64,000 nucleotides of DNA from positions 31,398,501-31,462,500 of the forward strand of contig NC_087256.1 in assembly GCF_037042905.1 (NCBI RefSeq). Reading direction: 5' to 3'. How positions within the stretch are numbered: the stretch's first letter is position 1; each line of letters begins with the position of its first letter. This stretch comes from Lytechinus pictus. Lineage: Eukaryota > Echinodermata > Echinoidea > Temnopleuroida > Toxopneustidae. A program made the position numbers and the translations under genes. Positions 37,100-50,192 of the stretch are shown here, in pieces. A model generated the notes under the pieces. That model was not told the origin of the DNA. It worked only from the letters and a program-made list of their open reading frames with translations, and did not search any database.

Positions 37100-40000
37100 T
37101 GCACCTCTGTAACAGTTTTAAAATCAAAATGTTCATTCAAATTTAAACCTTAGCTTGTGTTTGCTAAATTGAACTCCAATGTGGTTTACATACAACTTCG
37201 TCAGAAGTATAACACGTTGCTTAATGAGTACCAGATGGGGTATGTATAAGGGGACCGAACATAATATAGAGGAAAAATTCATTCCTATTTTTAAAATTTA
37301 TCATTCAAAATTACCCTTTTAAATCAAAATGAAGCTTTTGTGATACATTTTTACATGATATTCAAAGAATGATATCATATATCCCTGTGTCCTTTTATTT
37401 TAATTCTATTATTCCTTCTTTTCCATTTTTCTCATGATCTTGGAACATTTTTCAGGACAATCCTATCTGTATAAAAGCTAGTCCATGATGGTATGTTTAT
37501 AACATGATGTGTTTACATTTAACCATCATAAGAGCATTCATGCTTGCATGATTAATATCTCTAAAGAGGATAAAAATCTAATAAAACAATATCATCACAA
37601 TTTACACTTTTGAGTATGGATTGATTTTATTACTACATTATGCTTACAATTTCACAAACAGTTTTGCACATCGATATCAATAAATACAATCTTAGATTTC
37701 GAAGTTTTCATAATGACATATATAATATTACATGAATCTATGTAAGTTTTTGTTTAATATCATTCTTTACAGATTTTGAAACGATAGGGATGATCTGATT
37801 CTATTATTTTTAGCGTTATATTTGTACTCTTGATTATAATCAAATTTACCAGTCCGTATTCCTTTAATCAAATTACACTTAAAATATGGCTTAAGTCTGT
37901 GCTAAAATACGCGAAGATGAGAATATATTTCAAAAAGTGTTTTCACTGAATATGTTTCTTCTTTTTTTTAATTTGTTTTATTCATGCTAAAGAAAACTTT
38001 TTATTAAATATTTTCCGACGGAAATCTATTACGATTGCCAAATATTAAATCGTCATTGCAAGAAATTTATACCACATACGATTATCTAGTAAGCATCGTT
38101 AAGTTAACAGGGATTCCGAATACGGATTATTTTGTACTATTTCAAGGTTAATGAAATGAATACATTTTTACATCAAATTTATGATACGGAGCAAATTCAT
38201 CACCATTTTCTTCTAAAACTACCAATCATTAGGCACGCAACGATTCATATCCCATGACATTCTATTTTGAATACATAAGCCATAATTTAGGTTTTAAGGG
38301 CAAAATGACTATTTTCGTGGTAATACAAGGGTGTCACTCTGACAAAATCATGACAACACACTAAAACAATAAACAAGTAAATGTGAGTAGCTTGTGAATA
38401 AATAATTATGATACTTGGAATCTAAGACATGTAAGAGTCAATATCCGCCATTTTATAGCTTGATTACGTTTTACGTCAAAGAAAGAAAAAATGTTTTATT
38501 CATACGTTTTTAGGCTATGAACTATTAACAACTTCGGTTTCCGGATAGTATTATATTGCCGATAGTGCGATGTGACGTCAGAGTGAATATTTATGGCAAT
38601 ATCGCTACAACTTAACACAAATTCATATCAATTACAAGGGCAGGATTATACTATTGCTCCCAAGGGCAACCGTATTATACTAATACAGCTTATTTCTCTA
38701 ACTTACTATAAATCACAATCTAATAAGCGAATATAAATGCACAAGGTGTAATCATCATTATTATACTATCTCGACCATTATTATAATGTTAAAAATAGAA
38801 TAGAAATACAAATAGACTCACCCATGATTCTAAATGACCAAAGAAATTAGAACATTGCACGTTTTGTGCATACATGTACATAATTCACCGTAATTACTCA
38901 CTTCTAATATATAAAGGGTTAAGCGCTATATAAGAAATTATAAGTAATATGATTATAATCATTATTGTTATTTCTTACACAGTGAGAAACAGCAGAATTC
39001 CTAAAAAAAATTAGTAGATTTTTTGTTTTTCGGTTAACTTTGCATGATTGAATGGAGTTCAACCTTTATCGCATACTGGCTTATATTTTTGGTATACTCT
39101 ATCTATATATTTTGTTCAAAGTATTATCATATTTTTACTTGAAACATTAACGTCATATAAGAATTTGTAATACAGCCTTTGGATACATATATATCAATAT
39201 ATTAAGACCATTATTGTTGTCATTACTCTAAAAAGAAGAACAAATCTCATGAGTTTATTACTATCATTCTATTGCAAACTACCAGTTGGATGATTATAAT
39301 GATCAAATATTCTTATCAATTTGAAAGATAATATAAGATCCTAAAATGTGCAGTAATAAATATTTTCCCAATATATAATGCTTATAAAGCATACTTTATA
39401 ATGTAATGTACAATTGCTTACATTCTGCAAATCTGAAACATGTTAAATGATGAACATACGCCATTTTTTTCAAATACTACTTTTCAAACACAGTGGATTA
39501 AAGAGTATGAAATGCACCTTTCAAAATATTGTAAGATCAAGGGCGGTACATCAGAGGGGAGGGGGAAAGGGGCGATAACCCCTTGTGATTTTTCAAGGGT
39601 CTTTTGATAAAAAATAAACAATAATATCAGAATAGAGGAAGAATATAATGCAAAATCGTGACAATCTAGGTTAAAAAAACCATTGTTTTGTGCGATCGAT
39701 TAGGGCTGAAAATAAAGCTCACACACCTCGTTGGTTAGGGACATGCAAATGACGATGCAGTAAATAATATGGATCCTCCGCGTTTTCAGTCCAACCATCA
39801 GCACCCACAACGTTAAAAAATGTATATAGTTTGATCATTAAGACCAGCCTTATTGTGAATCGCAGTCATATCAAGTATAGAGATCAGCGATGATATAGCA
39901 CTTTAGTGATAGAAAAACCCTTTTTAACAAGACCACATCACACTTTTGTTTTTGCGTTGCACCAGGCTACCTTATTTCTTTAGATTTCCTTCTTTTTGAA

Positions 40001-41050
40001 ACGGCTTGTATTTAAGTTGTAATTTAAGTTGTATTCAAGTTGTAATTTTGTCTTAGCTTTTTTGTGGTCGCACTCAATTTTGTAATCGAAATTTTGGACT
40101 TCGGTTAGATGTACAATAGTAAATTTGCGCGCTAAAATTAATTGAAAATGGTGATTGATTTCCCAATCAAGAAGTAAGGTGCTAAGGTGGGATCGTCACG
40201 AATGGAGTCTTTAAGTCATCTTACCGCTCATTGTAATACTCTGATTCTGTGTCCTGTTAAGTTGTATTTTCAAACATCCAAAGGGTTAATACCATAACGG
40301 TAACATAAACTTTGGATTTGGAATGGTTTTTATCAATAATAGTATTGTTTCTTCATTGCAGAATGTATGTTCACTATGCACCAAGATACATGCATCACCT
40401 ATCAACAAGAAAAAGATAAACTAATTTCAAGTGTGCTCGGAAACACAGAAATGGATAGTCTGCGATAAACAACCAAGCACACCAATGTACGTTCGTAAAA
40501 AAGACGGTTTCAGAGGGCGGTAAACTCAATTCAGGCATGTCCAAAGTTTGAAAATGCTAGCGCCCTCTGTCCACGTCTAGATATCCGTCTATAAACTAAC
40601 TGTAAAATCATCTTAAAGTGTAAAAAACTTGTTTCCAAAGTGAAGAGCTTTAATATCTTAGGAGACGGAGAGAAGGGGAAAAGCGCGCAAACTTCTAACG
40701 CTGGAGCCCCGCCCAAATATATAAGATGGTATAGGGATTCTGCAATATATCCTCACTTATTTAGTGCGGACTATTTTATATTATTCCTATTTATATTGGT
40801 ATCATTTTGATTTTGAGAAAACAAATCAAGAAAACAAATTTTTGTTTTAATTAGATAAGACCAACTATTTTAGGTGACTATATAAATAAAAACAGACGAT
40901 TTTTTTCACATGGTGGTATAAGCCTATTGCAGACAAACAATTCCCGTTATTCATCACACAAGCATGAGTCATCAATATGATGTTACAGAAAAAGACATGG
41001 TATAACCACTACGTAATTGATTTTTTTAAGGGATAGATGAAGAAAAAATA
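37100..41050. other. gene-free AT-rich stretch
   Basis: No supported exon, tRNA or long repeat. A SINE-tail word ('aagcgctatataag') lies at about 38924. Part of the low end may be the 3' untranslated region of gene B (- strand). Confidence 0.45.
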
Positions 41051-41058
41051 TCGAGAAC

Positions 41059-44000
41059 TTAATTATGCGGCACGACACATATACTATATGAGCAATCTTG
41101 TCGACCGGTGTCTGGTATGTGTTTCGCATACAGCTGCTCGGCGCTCTCTTGGATAGAGTCCACCTTCTCTTCCCAGACAACCCAAAATTTGGCGGGAAGA
41201 AACTCCGTGTCTGGGCCATATTTCCAAGACTGGTCCACGGTGACTTCTGATTCCTGGGAGAAAAATCATGTGGAATGAGGGAGGGGGGATAACGATTAAC
41301 ATTGTATTCGAACATGACAGGCAAACGAATAGTAAAATAGAAAGATATGCATTAACGTAATGAGCCAAATATCTTGAAGGGGCCAAATATGGCGTATGGG
41401 GTAATAATCCTAAAATGTTGCAAGTGAGCGAAGCGGCAAGGCAAAAATTGTAAACTTTTTTTGCACAAAAATCATCGTGGTTCATGGGTTTATGTCTGTC
41501 ATGTGAAGGTTATTACTTTCTTATTTCTTCCGATCTTGATGGAGGAAAAAAATCAGTGTTTTATACTTCTTGGGTGTTTCTCTATTTATTCAACCAAACA
41601 TTTACTTGGGTCGAGCGGGCCTTCTTTCTTTCATTGCACCTTGAGCACTCCACAAAGAAGATGTGGCGCATTATTATCATCATCATCATTATTATTATTA
41701 TTATTATCATAATTATTATTCAAACACAGGGAGGGATATGTTTTTTAATGAGATTCTAACAAGATAAAATCCCGTGACTTACCAGCGAGATGTCAGACAT
41801 TGAATAACCGGAAAACAGCGGACAGCTTTCGAGAATGGATTTAACCTGAAAAAAAAAAAAGCTATGAAATAGGATTGCTAAACATGGATACACAATTTAT
41901 GGGTAAAAATAATTCATCTAGTCGGTAATTTGCTGTAACTTACAATGGAGAGTTATTATTCTCATTTTCATCGAAAAACACATGTATTAGATTTCTGATG
42001 GCCAACTTCCTTTACATTATGGTAATCCTAGCCTTTTTGCAAGTAAACTGGCTCCATGGAAGACCAACAGCAATTAATTATTGCAGCTGAATGGAGACGT
42101 ATCATATTTTGTGAAAATATGAACGAAACATTATTCATGTAATAACAAATATAAAAGGAGGGTAAGGACATGTCATTACCAGCCCACCAATTGCACATTC
42201 ATGAAGACGCACAACTGTTTTCATAAAATATTACTAATATTTAAAATTCAATAAACTTCATTATTTACTATCAGATTTTGATGGAACTTTTAGCATTTTG
42301 CGTTGTGAATTTAACTCTATTTGTTTAGATATAATTATTTCAAGCCCGGAATACCCCCTCTAAGATAGATAAAATAACAAACGATATTCGTACGATGACA
42401 CTGCTTGTGTTCAATTTTCATAATAACGAACATCACTTACCTTACAATATAGTTCTGTTAAATGTGACTCCAAAGGTCCGATTACATCATCCATACTTTG
42501 TGTTCCAGTAGTTATTCGGCTACGAACGCTTACGATATCCTTACGAAATTGTTTTGTTGCATGCAAGGTCTCGACAAGTAGGTACGAAATGACCTAGGGA
42601 AATTTACAAGAAGAAATTACACTGCATAATCCATTTTCATCATGAGCATTAAATTAGTAAAGCCTCTCTGAAAAACAGCCTTTGGCTAATCGAAGGCTAT
42701 TTTAACGTGATTAAATAATAATCATAATGATTAATGTTATTACTATCTTTATCATCGTTGTTGTTGTTGTTATCATAATTATCATCATCATCATAGATCA
42801 GCATAATTCTCATTATCATCATTATCATCATCGTCGCCATCATCATCATCATCACCACCACCATCGTCGTCGTCCTTGTCATCATCATCATCAACGGTAG
42901 CAGCATCATTATAATCGTCATCATCATCATTATCATCATCGTCGTCATCATCATCATAATCATCATCGTCAAGGTCATCATCATCATTTTCATCGTCGTC
43001 GTCATCATCATCAGCAGCAGCAGCATCATCGTCATCGTCATCATCGTCATCATCATAATCGTCGTCATCATCATCATCATCATCCACATCATCATCATCA
43101 TCGCCAGCATCATCATCAGCAGCAGCAGCATAATCATCCAAATACTCACCCATTTATTGATGATGTAGTTTGAGCGGGTCCTCCCTTGCAAGAATCTGAA
43201 GAGGCTTTCGTTTCCTGGGAGATGACGCGCTTGCTACAGAGAGGGACAGAGAGAGAAAGGGATGAGAATTTGGAAATTATTCATTATGCTTATGAAATAT
43301 TTCTGAATTATTCTTCAATAGCCTATACATTACAATAAATGGAATCTCTTCAATTTTGTTTTGAAAACAATAACTTTATTTTGCCAGAAATATACAGCGA
43401 AGGATAAATTTGTGCATTTATAGAATTAAAAGATAACGTTTGATTTTAATATGAATTGTGTGTTAAATGTGACTTGTTTGAAGGAGAATCTATCAGTACA
43501 CAATATTTCAGATGTCTACCAGGAGGGGTGGGGGAGGACGGGGCAAGAGAAGTAGAGAAATTCTCATAATTAAGATTACCATCTTTATCATGATCTTTAA
43601 CATGATTATGAAGATGGTGATAGTGATGATCGTGATGAGAATATGACGATGATGACAATAACCTTACATCATCATCATAATCATAATAATGATAATATTG
43701 TAATGATGATGATGATCATCATCATCATATGTGAATCATCGATTGCATAAATTTATGTATTCTGTAAACTTTAAAAACTTCAAAAAGGTTCATCAATAAG
43801 GAATGATACAACGAATGAGTACTGTAAACAATGACAACAACCTTCCCTTTGCATATGCGTTTCATTGTTTTGAACGCAAGATTGTATATAAATATAAACA
43901 CACACGAAAAAGACAACATCCCTCCTTATAAAATTTCTCAATTTTTAACAAAACGAATTAGGGTAAAATATTTTGACTAGAATTGATATGATCGATATGT

Positions 44001-44668
44001 TTCAAATGTTGGGAGCACTCGATCCTTTTTTTTAATATTATTACATTTCATTTAGTGTCATTAATCATTGCGAAATTCTATATGAAATATTCAGTATGTT
44101 AAAAATAACTAATAAAAACACGTGCCTTTGTGAATTTTATTGGATATTAATGGATAACTTGTTATTTTTGGCAGGCCCTATATTATGAATAATTATCCGC
44201 CTGTATGAATTTGTCAGTCGATATATATTGCTACATTACATTGTATTTTGCTATACGTAATCAGTACGATTTAAACTGAATTAAGTATTATTACAATAAA
44301 TACATACACCCACAAGACATTGTAATAAAAAGGATTCTTGAATAATTCTTAAATAATTTTCTTCATTCATAAGATATTTGAAAAAAAGGAACAGATGGTC
44401 CCCCTCTCTCTCTTTCAGAATTACTTACACGAATCGCATCATTTTTCTCACTTTCGACACTTCTTTTAAGTTGCTCTAATCTTAGCTCCAATTCACTTGT
44501 CAAAAAACAATCCGCGATGTTCCCTGTCCCATTGTGTGATTGGCAAATCGGCAACACATCTTCGTCACTTTCTGATGTAGATCTACTCAAGATATGGCGA
44601 GCTCGAGCGATGAATACGAATTGAACAAGGAATACCGCCACCAACGTTACCTTGTTGTACACGTGCAT
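41059..44668 (-). CDS. gene B: secreted helical-cytokine-like protein, 5 exons, 244 aa
   Basis: Coding exons on the minus strand: 44668-44429, 43233-43150, 42593-42441, 41845-41783 and 41253-41059 (80/28/51/21/64 codons, then TAA). Every intron is phase 0 with donors GTAAGT, GTGAGT, GTAAGT and GTAAGT and pyrimidine-rich acceptors. The ATG opens a signal peptide (MHVYNKVTLVAVFLVQFVF, cleavage near residue 23) and is the first ATG of the inferred spliced mRNA. Helical segments are at about 57-79, 110-134, 139-166 and 199-225. Six mature cysteines are at 42, 54, 158, 167, 234 and 239; sequons at N46 and N88. Exon 4 carries SCPLF. Exons 3 and 4 (51 and 21 codons) nearly equal the sizes known for IL-10 (51 and 22). 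Best reading: an extracellular class II-like helical cytokine, most closely related to gene C by cysteine plan. No sequence match could be tested. Intron 2 holds a long ATC microsatellite. Confidence 0.75.
42155..42365. mobile_element. half of a fold-back element in gene B intron 3
   Basis: It carries the right-arm words of the 4970-5580 element ('cattcatgaagacg', 'aaaattcaataaactt', 'agcattttgcgttgtgaa'). The matching left arm is absent, so this is a truncated copy. Confidence 0.6.
42715..43145. repeat. (ATC/GTC)n microsatellite in gene B intron 2
   Basis: About 430 bp of CAT/ATC/GTC triplets ending within 5 nt of the exon 2 donor (43150/43149). Antisense frames read poly-Asp or poly-Met. 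It is not coding, but its closeness to the splice donor could affect splicing if the array expands. Confidence 0.9.
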
Positions 44669-45329
44669 GATGTCGGTAGAATATGAGGAAAGTCTGATAT
44701 AACCGTTCGGTCTGTAAATTGCGCCTAAATATTTGCTCTTTATTATATTGACGTTGTTCCTTCCTGAAAATCCAAGTAAAATTGAATATTTGACAATGAA
44801 ATTACCCTTTTCAATTATACACGTATTATAATTTTTTAAATTACAATTTGTAAAAGCGGAAGAATTCACACATTGGATCCAAAACAGGCGACGGAATCAG
44901 ATTTCTAAAATTTATTTCATTTCAGAAATAACAACAACAGCAATAACAAAAACCCTGAATAAACATTCATTTTTTATTAATCTTTACTCTATGCAAAGAT
45001 AAGATACATTTGATATATATTATTAAACACAAAGTAACTCTTCAAAAGAATATACTGCAATAAGCTGTAATGTATCGCGGAACTAAAAGAATCCAGTAAG
45101 ATCGTTCTATTGATTTGCATTTTTACTTCAATTTCTTTTCAAGATTCAGCAAAAGATTTACGCTATAACAGAAACTTAATGGTGCAGATATGTTTTTTTC
45201 TTAAATTGGAGAACTAATGGAATCAATGTTATTTTGTCGAAAAACTGTGGGATAAAAATCTAGACTTTGACGAAAATGAACAGGTTTTTTTCCTTGTTAT
45301 AATAATAATAATATTTTGCTTTGAATCAA

Positions 45330-45484
45330 CACTGCAAAAATGCTGTTTGAAATTTTAAGCATGTTGTTTAAGCCCATCGGTCTAACAACTATTATTTAAA
45401 GTTTTAAACAGGTTCTTTAAAAAAGTTTAAACAACTTTTTGTTAGAGTGACAGACTTAAACAATTTGCTTTTTTTTTTACTGTG
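45330..45484. mobile_element. fold-back MITE, CACTGCAAAAA family
   Basis: It begins CACTGCAAAAATGCTGTTT and ends in a poly-T followed by ACTGTG. Inner words 'gtttaagcccatcggtctaaca' and 'tgttagagtgacagacttaaac' are inverted copies. It is a sister of 58270-58469 in gene C and shares termini with 2118-2360. Confidence 0.75.
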
Positions 45485-45542
45485 AAGAGGATCTGCATTA
45501 TGATACTGCCGCTGCAAGATTGATTGAGAAAAATAGAAGGAG

Positions 45543-45762
45543 TACACTCTAAATTGCAGGGAATTAAAATAAATCCGAATTGACTGTATTTAGGGACCAA
45601 CGAATTCTGCACTCTGGATTGTTAAATCTCGAGGGGGTTTGAAATTTTAATCCTTCGAGATTTGAAAATATATCTGTATAATTCAAACTAAATCCAGAAT
45701 TAGATTGGTCCCTAATTACAATCCATCTGGATTTATTTTACATCCCTGCAATTTAGAGTGCA
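45543..45762. mobile_element. fold-back MITE, CACTCTAAATTGCAGGG family
   Basis: The ends are CACTCTAAATTGCAGGG and CCCTGCAATTTAGAGTG. Inner arms 'aaataaatccgaattgactgtattta' and 'ccatctggatttatttta' are partly inverted. It lies in the putative 5' intron of gene B. A shorter relative is in gene C intron 4 (54644-54735). Confidence 0.85.
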
Positions 45763-45902
45763 GGTTGACTGAAATATTGTTTTGAATCAACGAAAGACAC
45801 TGGCAATGAACTCTTTAGATGCAGCTCTCGTAGTTGGAATGTTTACTTGTAAATCAAATTGTCTCAGGAGCCTAGTTTTAAAGAAAATGAAATATACTTT
45901 AC

Positions 45903-46012
45903 CTGTAAATGGACTGAGGTAATATGATTGTAGATCGATAAAAACAAATAAGAGTTTAACGCTGAAGATGAGATACTGATCGCCTTTGGCTCCGAATGCA
46001 AGTTGGTAAAAG
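45903..46012 (-). other. putative 5' non-coding exon of gene B
   Basis: It ends at the donor CAG|GTAAAG (45903/45902) and could join the acceptor ttttcag|G at 44764/44763, 95 nt upstream of the coding ATG. Neither this exon nor the 95-nt leader contains an ATG, so the spliced mRNA would start translation exactly at the signal peptide. The 5' end is estimated from the TTTAAA box at 46041-46046. Confidence 0.4.
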
Positions 46013-46038
46013 TGGTGAAATTAATGTCATAACGCCGG

Positions 46039-46046
46039 TATTTAAA
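46039..46046 (-). promoter_or_regulatory. TATA-like box, putative gene B promoter
   Basis: The minus strand reads CTTTAAATACC. It is positioned about 30 bp upstream of the inferred start of the gene B leader exon. It is weaker than a consensus TATA. A similar TATTTAAA stands before the gene C leader. Confidence 0.35.
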
Positions 46047-46146
46047 GAAGTTATACCACTGGGAATTCATAAATGGGGCATTTATCATCCACCCCTAAGT
46101 CCGGGTTTTGCTTTTAGAACGGTAATATTTTCAAGCTCATACCGGG

Positions 46147-46216
46147 GGGAAAATCCAGAGTGCAAGATACTAGTGTGTGGATGGAATACGAACATTGGTA
46201 AGACCGGAAAATTTCC
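46147..46216 (-). promoter_or_regulatory. pair of Rel/NF-kappaB-like sites upstream of gene B
   Basis: GGGAAAATCC at 46147-46156 (a Dorsal-type motif) and GGAAAATTTCC at 46206-46216. The second sits in the near-palindrome GACCGGAAAATTTCCGGTC (46202-46220). They stand about 100 and 160 bp upstream of the TATA-like box. Clustered Rel sites are typical of immune-inducible promoters; function here is inference. Confidence 0.4.
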
Positions 46217-46259
46217 GGTCATCGAGATAATACTGCGACCGATTTAAATACGGAAGCAA

Positions 46260-48060
46260 ATTTGGTATCAGATATTGATAGTGTATTATTGTTATATTTG
46301 TTTTTTTAAGTTGAAACATGCGTCTCGCATGGACGCCTGATTATGCATTACTGTGATATTAGTGGAACAATAAGAGATCAATATGGGTGCGCCTTTCGGG
46401 TAGCAGTGGCAAGGAGGAAGCTGTTTCGAAATTATTGCGAAATCTTACTCCCATTTTCGTTTCCCACTCCGTAACTTTAGAATGCTGCTTTCTATTCGAA
46501 ATAGAATAATTAAACATCATCGATGTTGATTAAATACAACTGTAGGCATGGTTATTTTGCATATTATGTTATATCAAAAGTATGCCAGTCTAACATGCCT
46601 GCCGTGAAATCTTTACTTTCATTAAAAAGATTCGTTGCCCACAAAATTGGCATCGTTGTGGTAAAAGGCCTACCGGTATAGGCCTATATGAATATGTTAA
46701 ACATGTCCAAAATATTCGAGAAAGTATAATCAGATAGTTGTCGATTAAAGACAGACTAATCCCGATAACCCTGTCCAGCTAAACCGACCAGAGGGTCATT
46801 TCATAAAGAGTTGGCATGGATGCCATATACCAATCAGAGGTGTGCATGTGATGGGAAAAAACAAACAATGGGGGGGGGGGGGGGCACATCACAACGTATG
46901 AGTAGACCATACTCCTTTTTTTTTCTCTCTCTCTATCGTTGAACTTAGGGTCCAGAGCTCCCTTCCTACCCCCCCCCCCCCTCTGTACGCCTGCGATAGG
47001 AAATTTTATCAAGCGGCCTCGTATTTCGGAACTCCCGAGATTACAACTGCATCCCTTAACCAAAGAACGACAATCAGACCAGTAGAGCGAGTATTCATAA
47101 TATATCAACCATATCAAGTGAAAGATAATCCAAGAATGAAGCCCAAATGGCATTTAATATATACGATTGGCATGAGAAATTGACCCATATCTACAGTTTA
47201 AAAACGGAGATGGGGAACTATCCCTGTTTTGAGCAGTCGAACGGTGCATCTAAGATAGAGGTCATTGAACCGCGACTACCTACATCATTCATATCAATAA
47301 TCACTCTTAATAAAAATTACTCACCTTTGCACATTATCTCAAAGTGATTCATATTTTGTCCAGGGGTCTTTTCCTAAATCTTTTGTGAATATAATGAAAT
47401 TCTGTTATAGATTTTTAAGCTTAACACGGGGGACAGGGAGTGACCGAATGATTGAATGGAAAATAGACTTAATAATGTTACTCATATCATATCATATTAT
47501 CATCTATTTACAATTGTCTCGGATGTAGCATATAATCATAACAAATCGTCTGAATTAATCCGGTTTATCGTACGAGAAATATCATCGTATTCTTTTTGTC
47601 TTGTAATTTCTCTTGTGTGTCTTGTGATTTTTATATTCAAAAGTGAGGTTAAAAACTCGGAGTATTGAAAATCACAGATAAGATTTATGCAACCGATTGA
47701 TTTCAATAAGAAAAAATGCATTAAATAAATTCATTAACGAATTATGTGCTGTTAAGGTGTGCTAATTCTGATAAAAACTTAATATGATTATGCAACAGTA
47801 ATTCATCTTGAATATCAATATTTCTTGAGCTGCATAAATAGATAGAAATTCCTTTTTGAATGGGCTGGATCTGAGCATTATTAAAGAAAAAATCGAGCAA
47901 ACGAATCCACTGATAAAAAAGGGGTTTTATTTTTTACCAATGTTATATAAAAAATGAAATCGGCCAAATATTCAAATGAGTTCTATATTAAGTTAAGTTG
48001 TTGAAAAGTACGATTCCTGCAATTGTCGTGGGAGGAAGGGGGTGGGTCTCCATCCACGCC
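46260..48060. other. gene-free stretch
   Basis: No supported exon. G and C homopolymers near 46870-46883 and 46970-46982. The 124-codon minus frame at 46779-47153 spans these homopolymers and lacks other support. Confidence 0.45.
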
Positions 48061-48066
48061 CCCTTC

Positions 48067-48270
48067 CAGTGGCGTACCTAGGATTTTCCAGGATTTTCGT
48101 CAGGGGGGGGCAAAAAGGTCTTTCAAGCTCATCAGGGGGGGGCAGGGATACATGCATGGGTGGTGGCTTGTCAGGTGGTGGCTTGTCATACATGCTTTGC
48201 ATGGGTGGTGGCTTGTCAGGGGGACAGACTGCCCCTCTGCCCCCCCCCCCCCCCGTAGGTACGCTAGTGC
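48067..48270. mobile_element. inverted-repeat element ending GTGGCGTACCTAGG
   Basis: It begins CAGTGGCGTACCTAGG and ends CCGTAGGTACGCTAGTG, an imperfect inverted pair. The interior has three copies of GGTGGTGGCTTGTCA and G-runs. 'AGTGGCGTA' plus poly-G also marks other repeat ends in the window (about 5936 and 59213). Glycine/proline frames through it are artefacts. Confidence 0.6.
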
Positions 48271-48399
48271 CCCCTTCGAGCATACAGAAGTCAAGTGGTT
48301 ATGACATCGATGTATAAAATAACCAGCTCGAAGTGCCATCAACGCCGACTTATTTGCATATTTTCAGAGATCCGTCTTGCGGTTATAAAGCTGAATATA

Positions 48400-49950
48400 C
48401 ATATTCATAGAATTTACTTGGGCGTGGTCACAAGTGATGGAAAAGAACATTATCAAAACTGAGTAAAAGAACGAACTTTCCAATACAAGTGAAATGGAAA
48501 CAGAGAAAGAAATGTCAAGGAAGGTTTCACACTCCTCTTGTGTTGCAAGTAAATCTCGAAGCACATTTATGAGCCATGAACTAAATATACATTATTCTCA
48601 ACGCAGAAGCAATATTTGGGTTATTCCAAGAGCAGACGTATAAAAAATAGAAATGGGGTCGACCAAGCGTGGGCAATAATTGGAGCAAGATTTATTTGTT
48701 TCCTTCATGAACAAACACAAATTCTCTTTCACTTTGCTGCATTGATGATTGAACTTTAGACGTATACATGCATGATAGACGCATCCGTAACGCGAACATG
48801 TGGGATTTTTAATGAAATCAACTTCAAATCTTCATTTGAACTGCTTCCATTTACATGCCAAAAATTGTCCCTATGCCAGTGGCATTTAGATATGTTGATC
48901 AAAATTTACATGCCTGATATTGCGCCAAAGTACTGAAGGAAATAATGATCCAGTGATATTATGGACGGTGGCTTTGTTTCGCAAAAACTTTGATGACTTT
49001 GGAATTCTTAATAAAATTTCCACATTTAGGCCAAGTCATGTTTAGAGTGAATCACGACATTATTCCTTTGATATTAATATGGCTTGTGATAAAACAGTTC
49101 AGTAAATTCTTATTCACGGTTTAAATTGTTATATGCCACTGACGTCGATTTTACCTTACCTACATGTACATCTAAGTTGGGTTTAGTACTACCCCACCTC
49201 CAACACCTCGCGACATTTTAGTCTTTTTTATACCCTCGCAAATTTGACCTTAAACTTGCTCCTAGACTTGCTTTCCTAGCGAAATAGATACCCTTTTTCA
49301 TTATTTTAGTGTTTTTGACACCCTTACGTACGTAACGTGCCCTATCTTGAAAAAGACATCCTTTTTACGGGTTTTTTTAGTCGCACATGGTATCCACTCG
49401 TCAATGTAAGTGCCCCCCCCCCCCCCCGGACCAAGCAAAAGTGACTATAATGTGTTAGTTTGTATCTTTGCTGATTTCTTTTCCTTTTTGTCGCTATATA
49501 TATACCATGTTCACAGTGGGGTAACCCCGAGGGAGGGGTATATTTGCTGATAAAAATGAAGAGATAAAAAAGGAAGGAGGGTGAACGATAGAAAACAATA
49601 AAGAAAAGAGATACAGATATTGAAGAAACATATTCCCTTAAATAGATTTTAATGCTCAGTGAGATAATTTCTTTCCTTTCTTTCTTTTCCTTATCATAAA
49701 GAGTCCTATATGTATCGAATAATGGTCAATTACTCGATGTAGACCCATTAGAAACATTTTCGAAAATTGTGTTAGACATGTTCGGAGAATATTTAAAAAG
49801 ACTTGTTTTTCCGCGTGAAAAAAACAAAACACAAAAACGATGGCGGTTCAAAGCTTCGGTGCTTCTCGCAAAAGGAAAAGTAGGAATGCCGTATATACAC
49901 ACTTCCATGGATGTCCATTCTTCACTACATTATATGATAATAGCATGGCC
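48400..49950. other. gene-free stretch
   Basis: Nothing recognised. A C16 homopolymer is near 49413. Short frames have no splice-site or signal-peptide support. Confidence 0.45.
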
Positions 49951-49954
49951 CATG

Positions 49955-50190
49955 GGGGCGTCATGGTCTGGTGGTTATGAATCTCGTTTTTTCAATGAGA
50001 GGGACGTGGGTTCGAATCTCAGCATGAAATTGATCCACATTGTGCTGCAATCATCCAAGGTGGGGCGAATGGGTACCGGGCAGGATTAATTCCTTGAATG
50101 CACCAAGCGCCTTTAGCAACTGGAGCTACAACCGGTAATATACAGTGCGCCATTGAATATAAAACTAGATAAATCGGCGCCTCATAAATG
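49955..50190 (+). mobile_element. tRNA-derived SINE
   Basis: The head has A-box-like GGTCTGGTGGTTATGAATCTC and B-box-like GGGTTCGAATCTC. The body has 'aatgggtaccgggcagga', 'aagcgcctttagcaactggagc' and 'acaaccggtaat'. The same body, without a head, is at 21870-22030. It abuts the large fold-back that starts at 50193. Confidence 0.7.
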
Positions 50191-50192
50191 CT

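Noticed and set aside
44363..44869. 168-codon frame as a complete protein
   Set aside because: Codons before the ATG at 44668 are leader or intron, and the frame continues past a GTAAGT donor at 44428. It contains gene B exon 1 but is not itself the gene.
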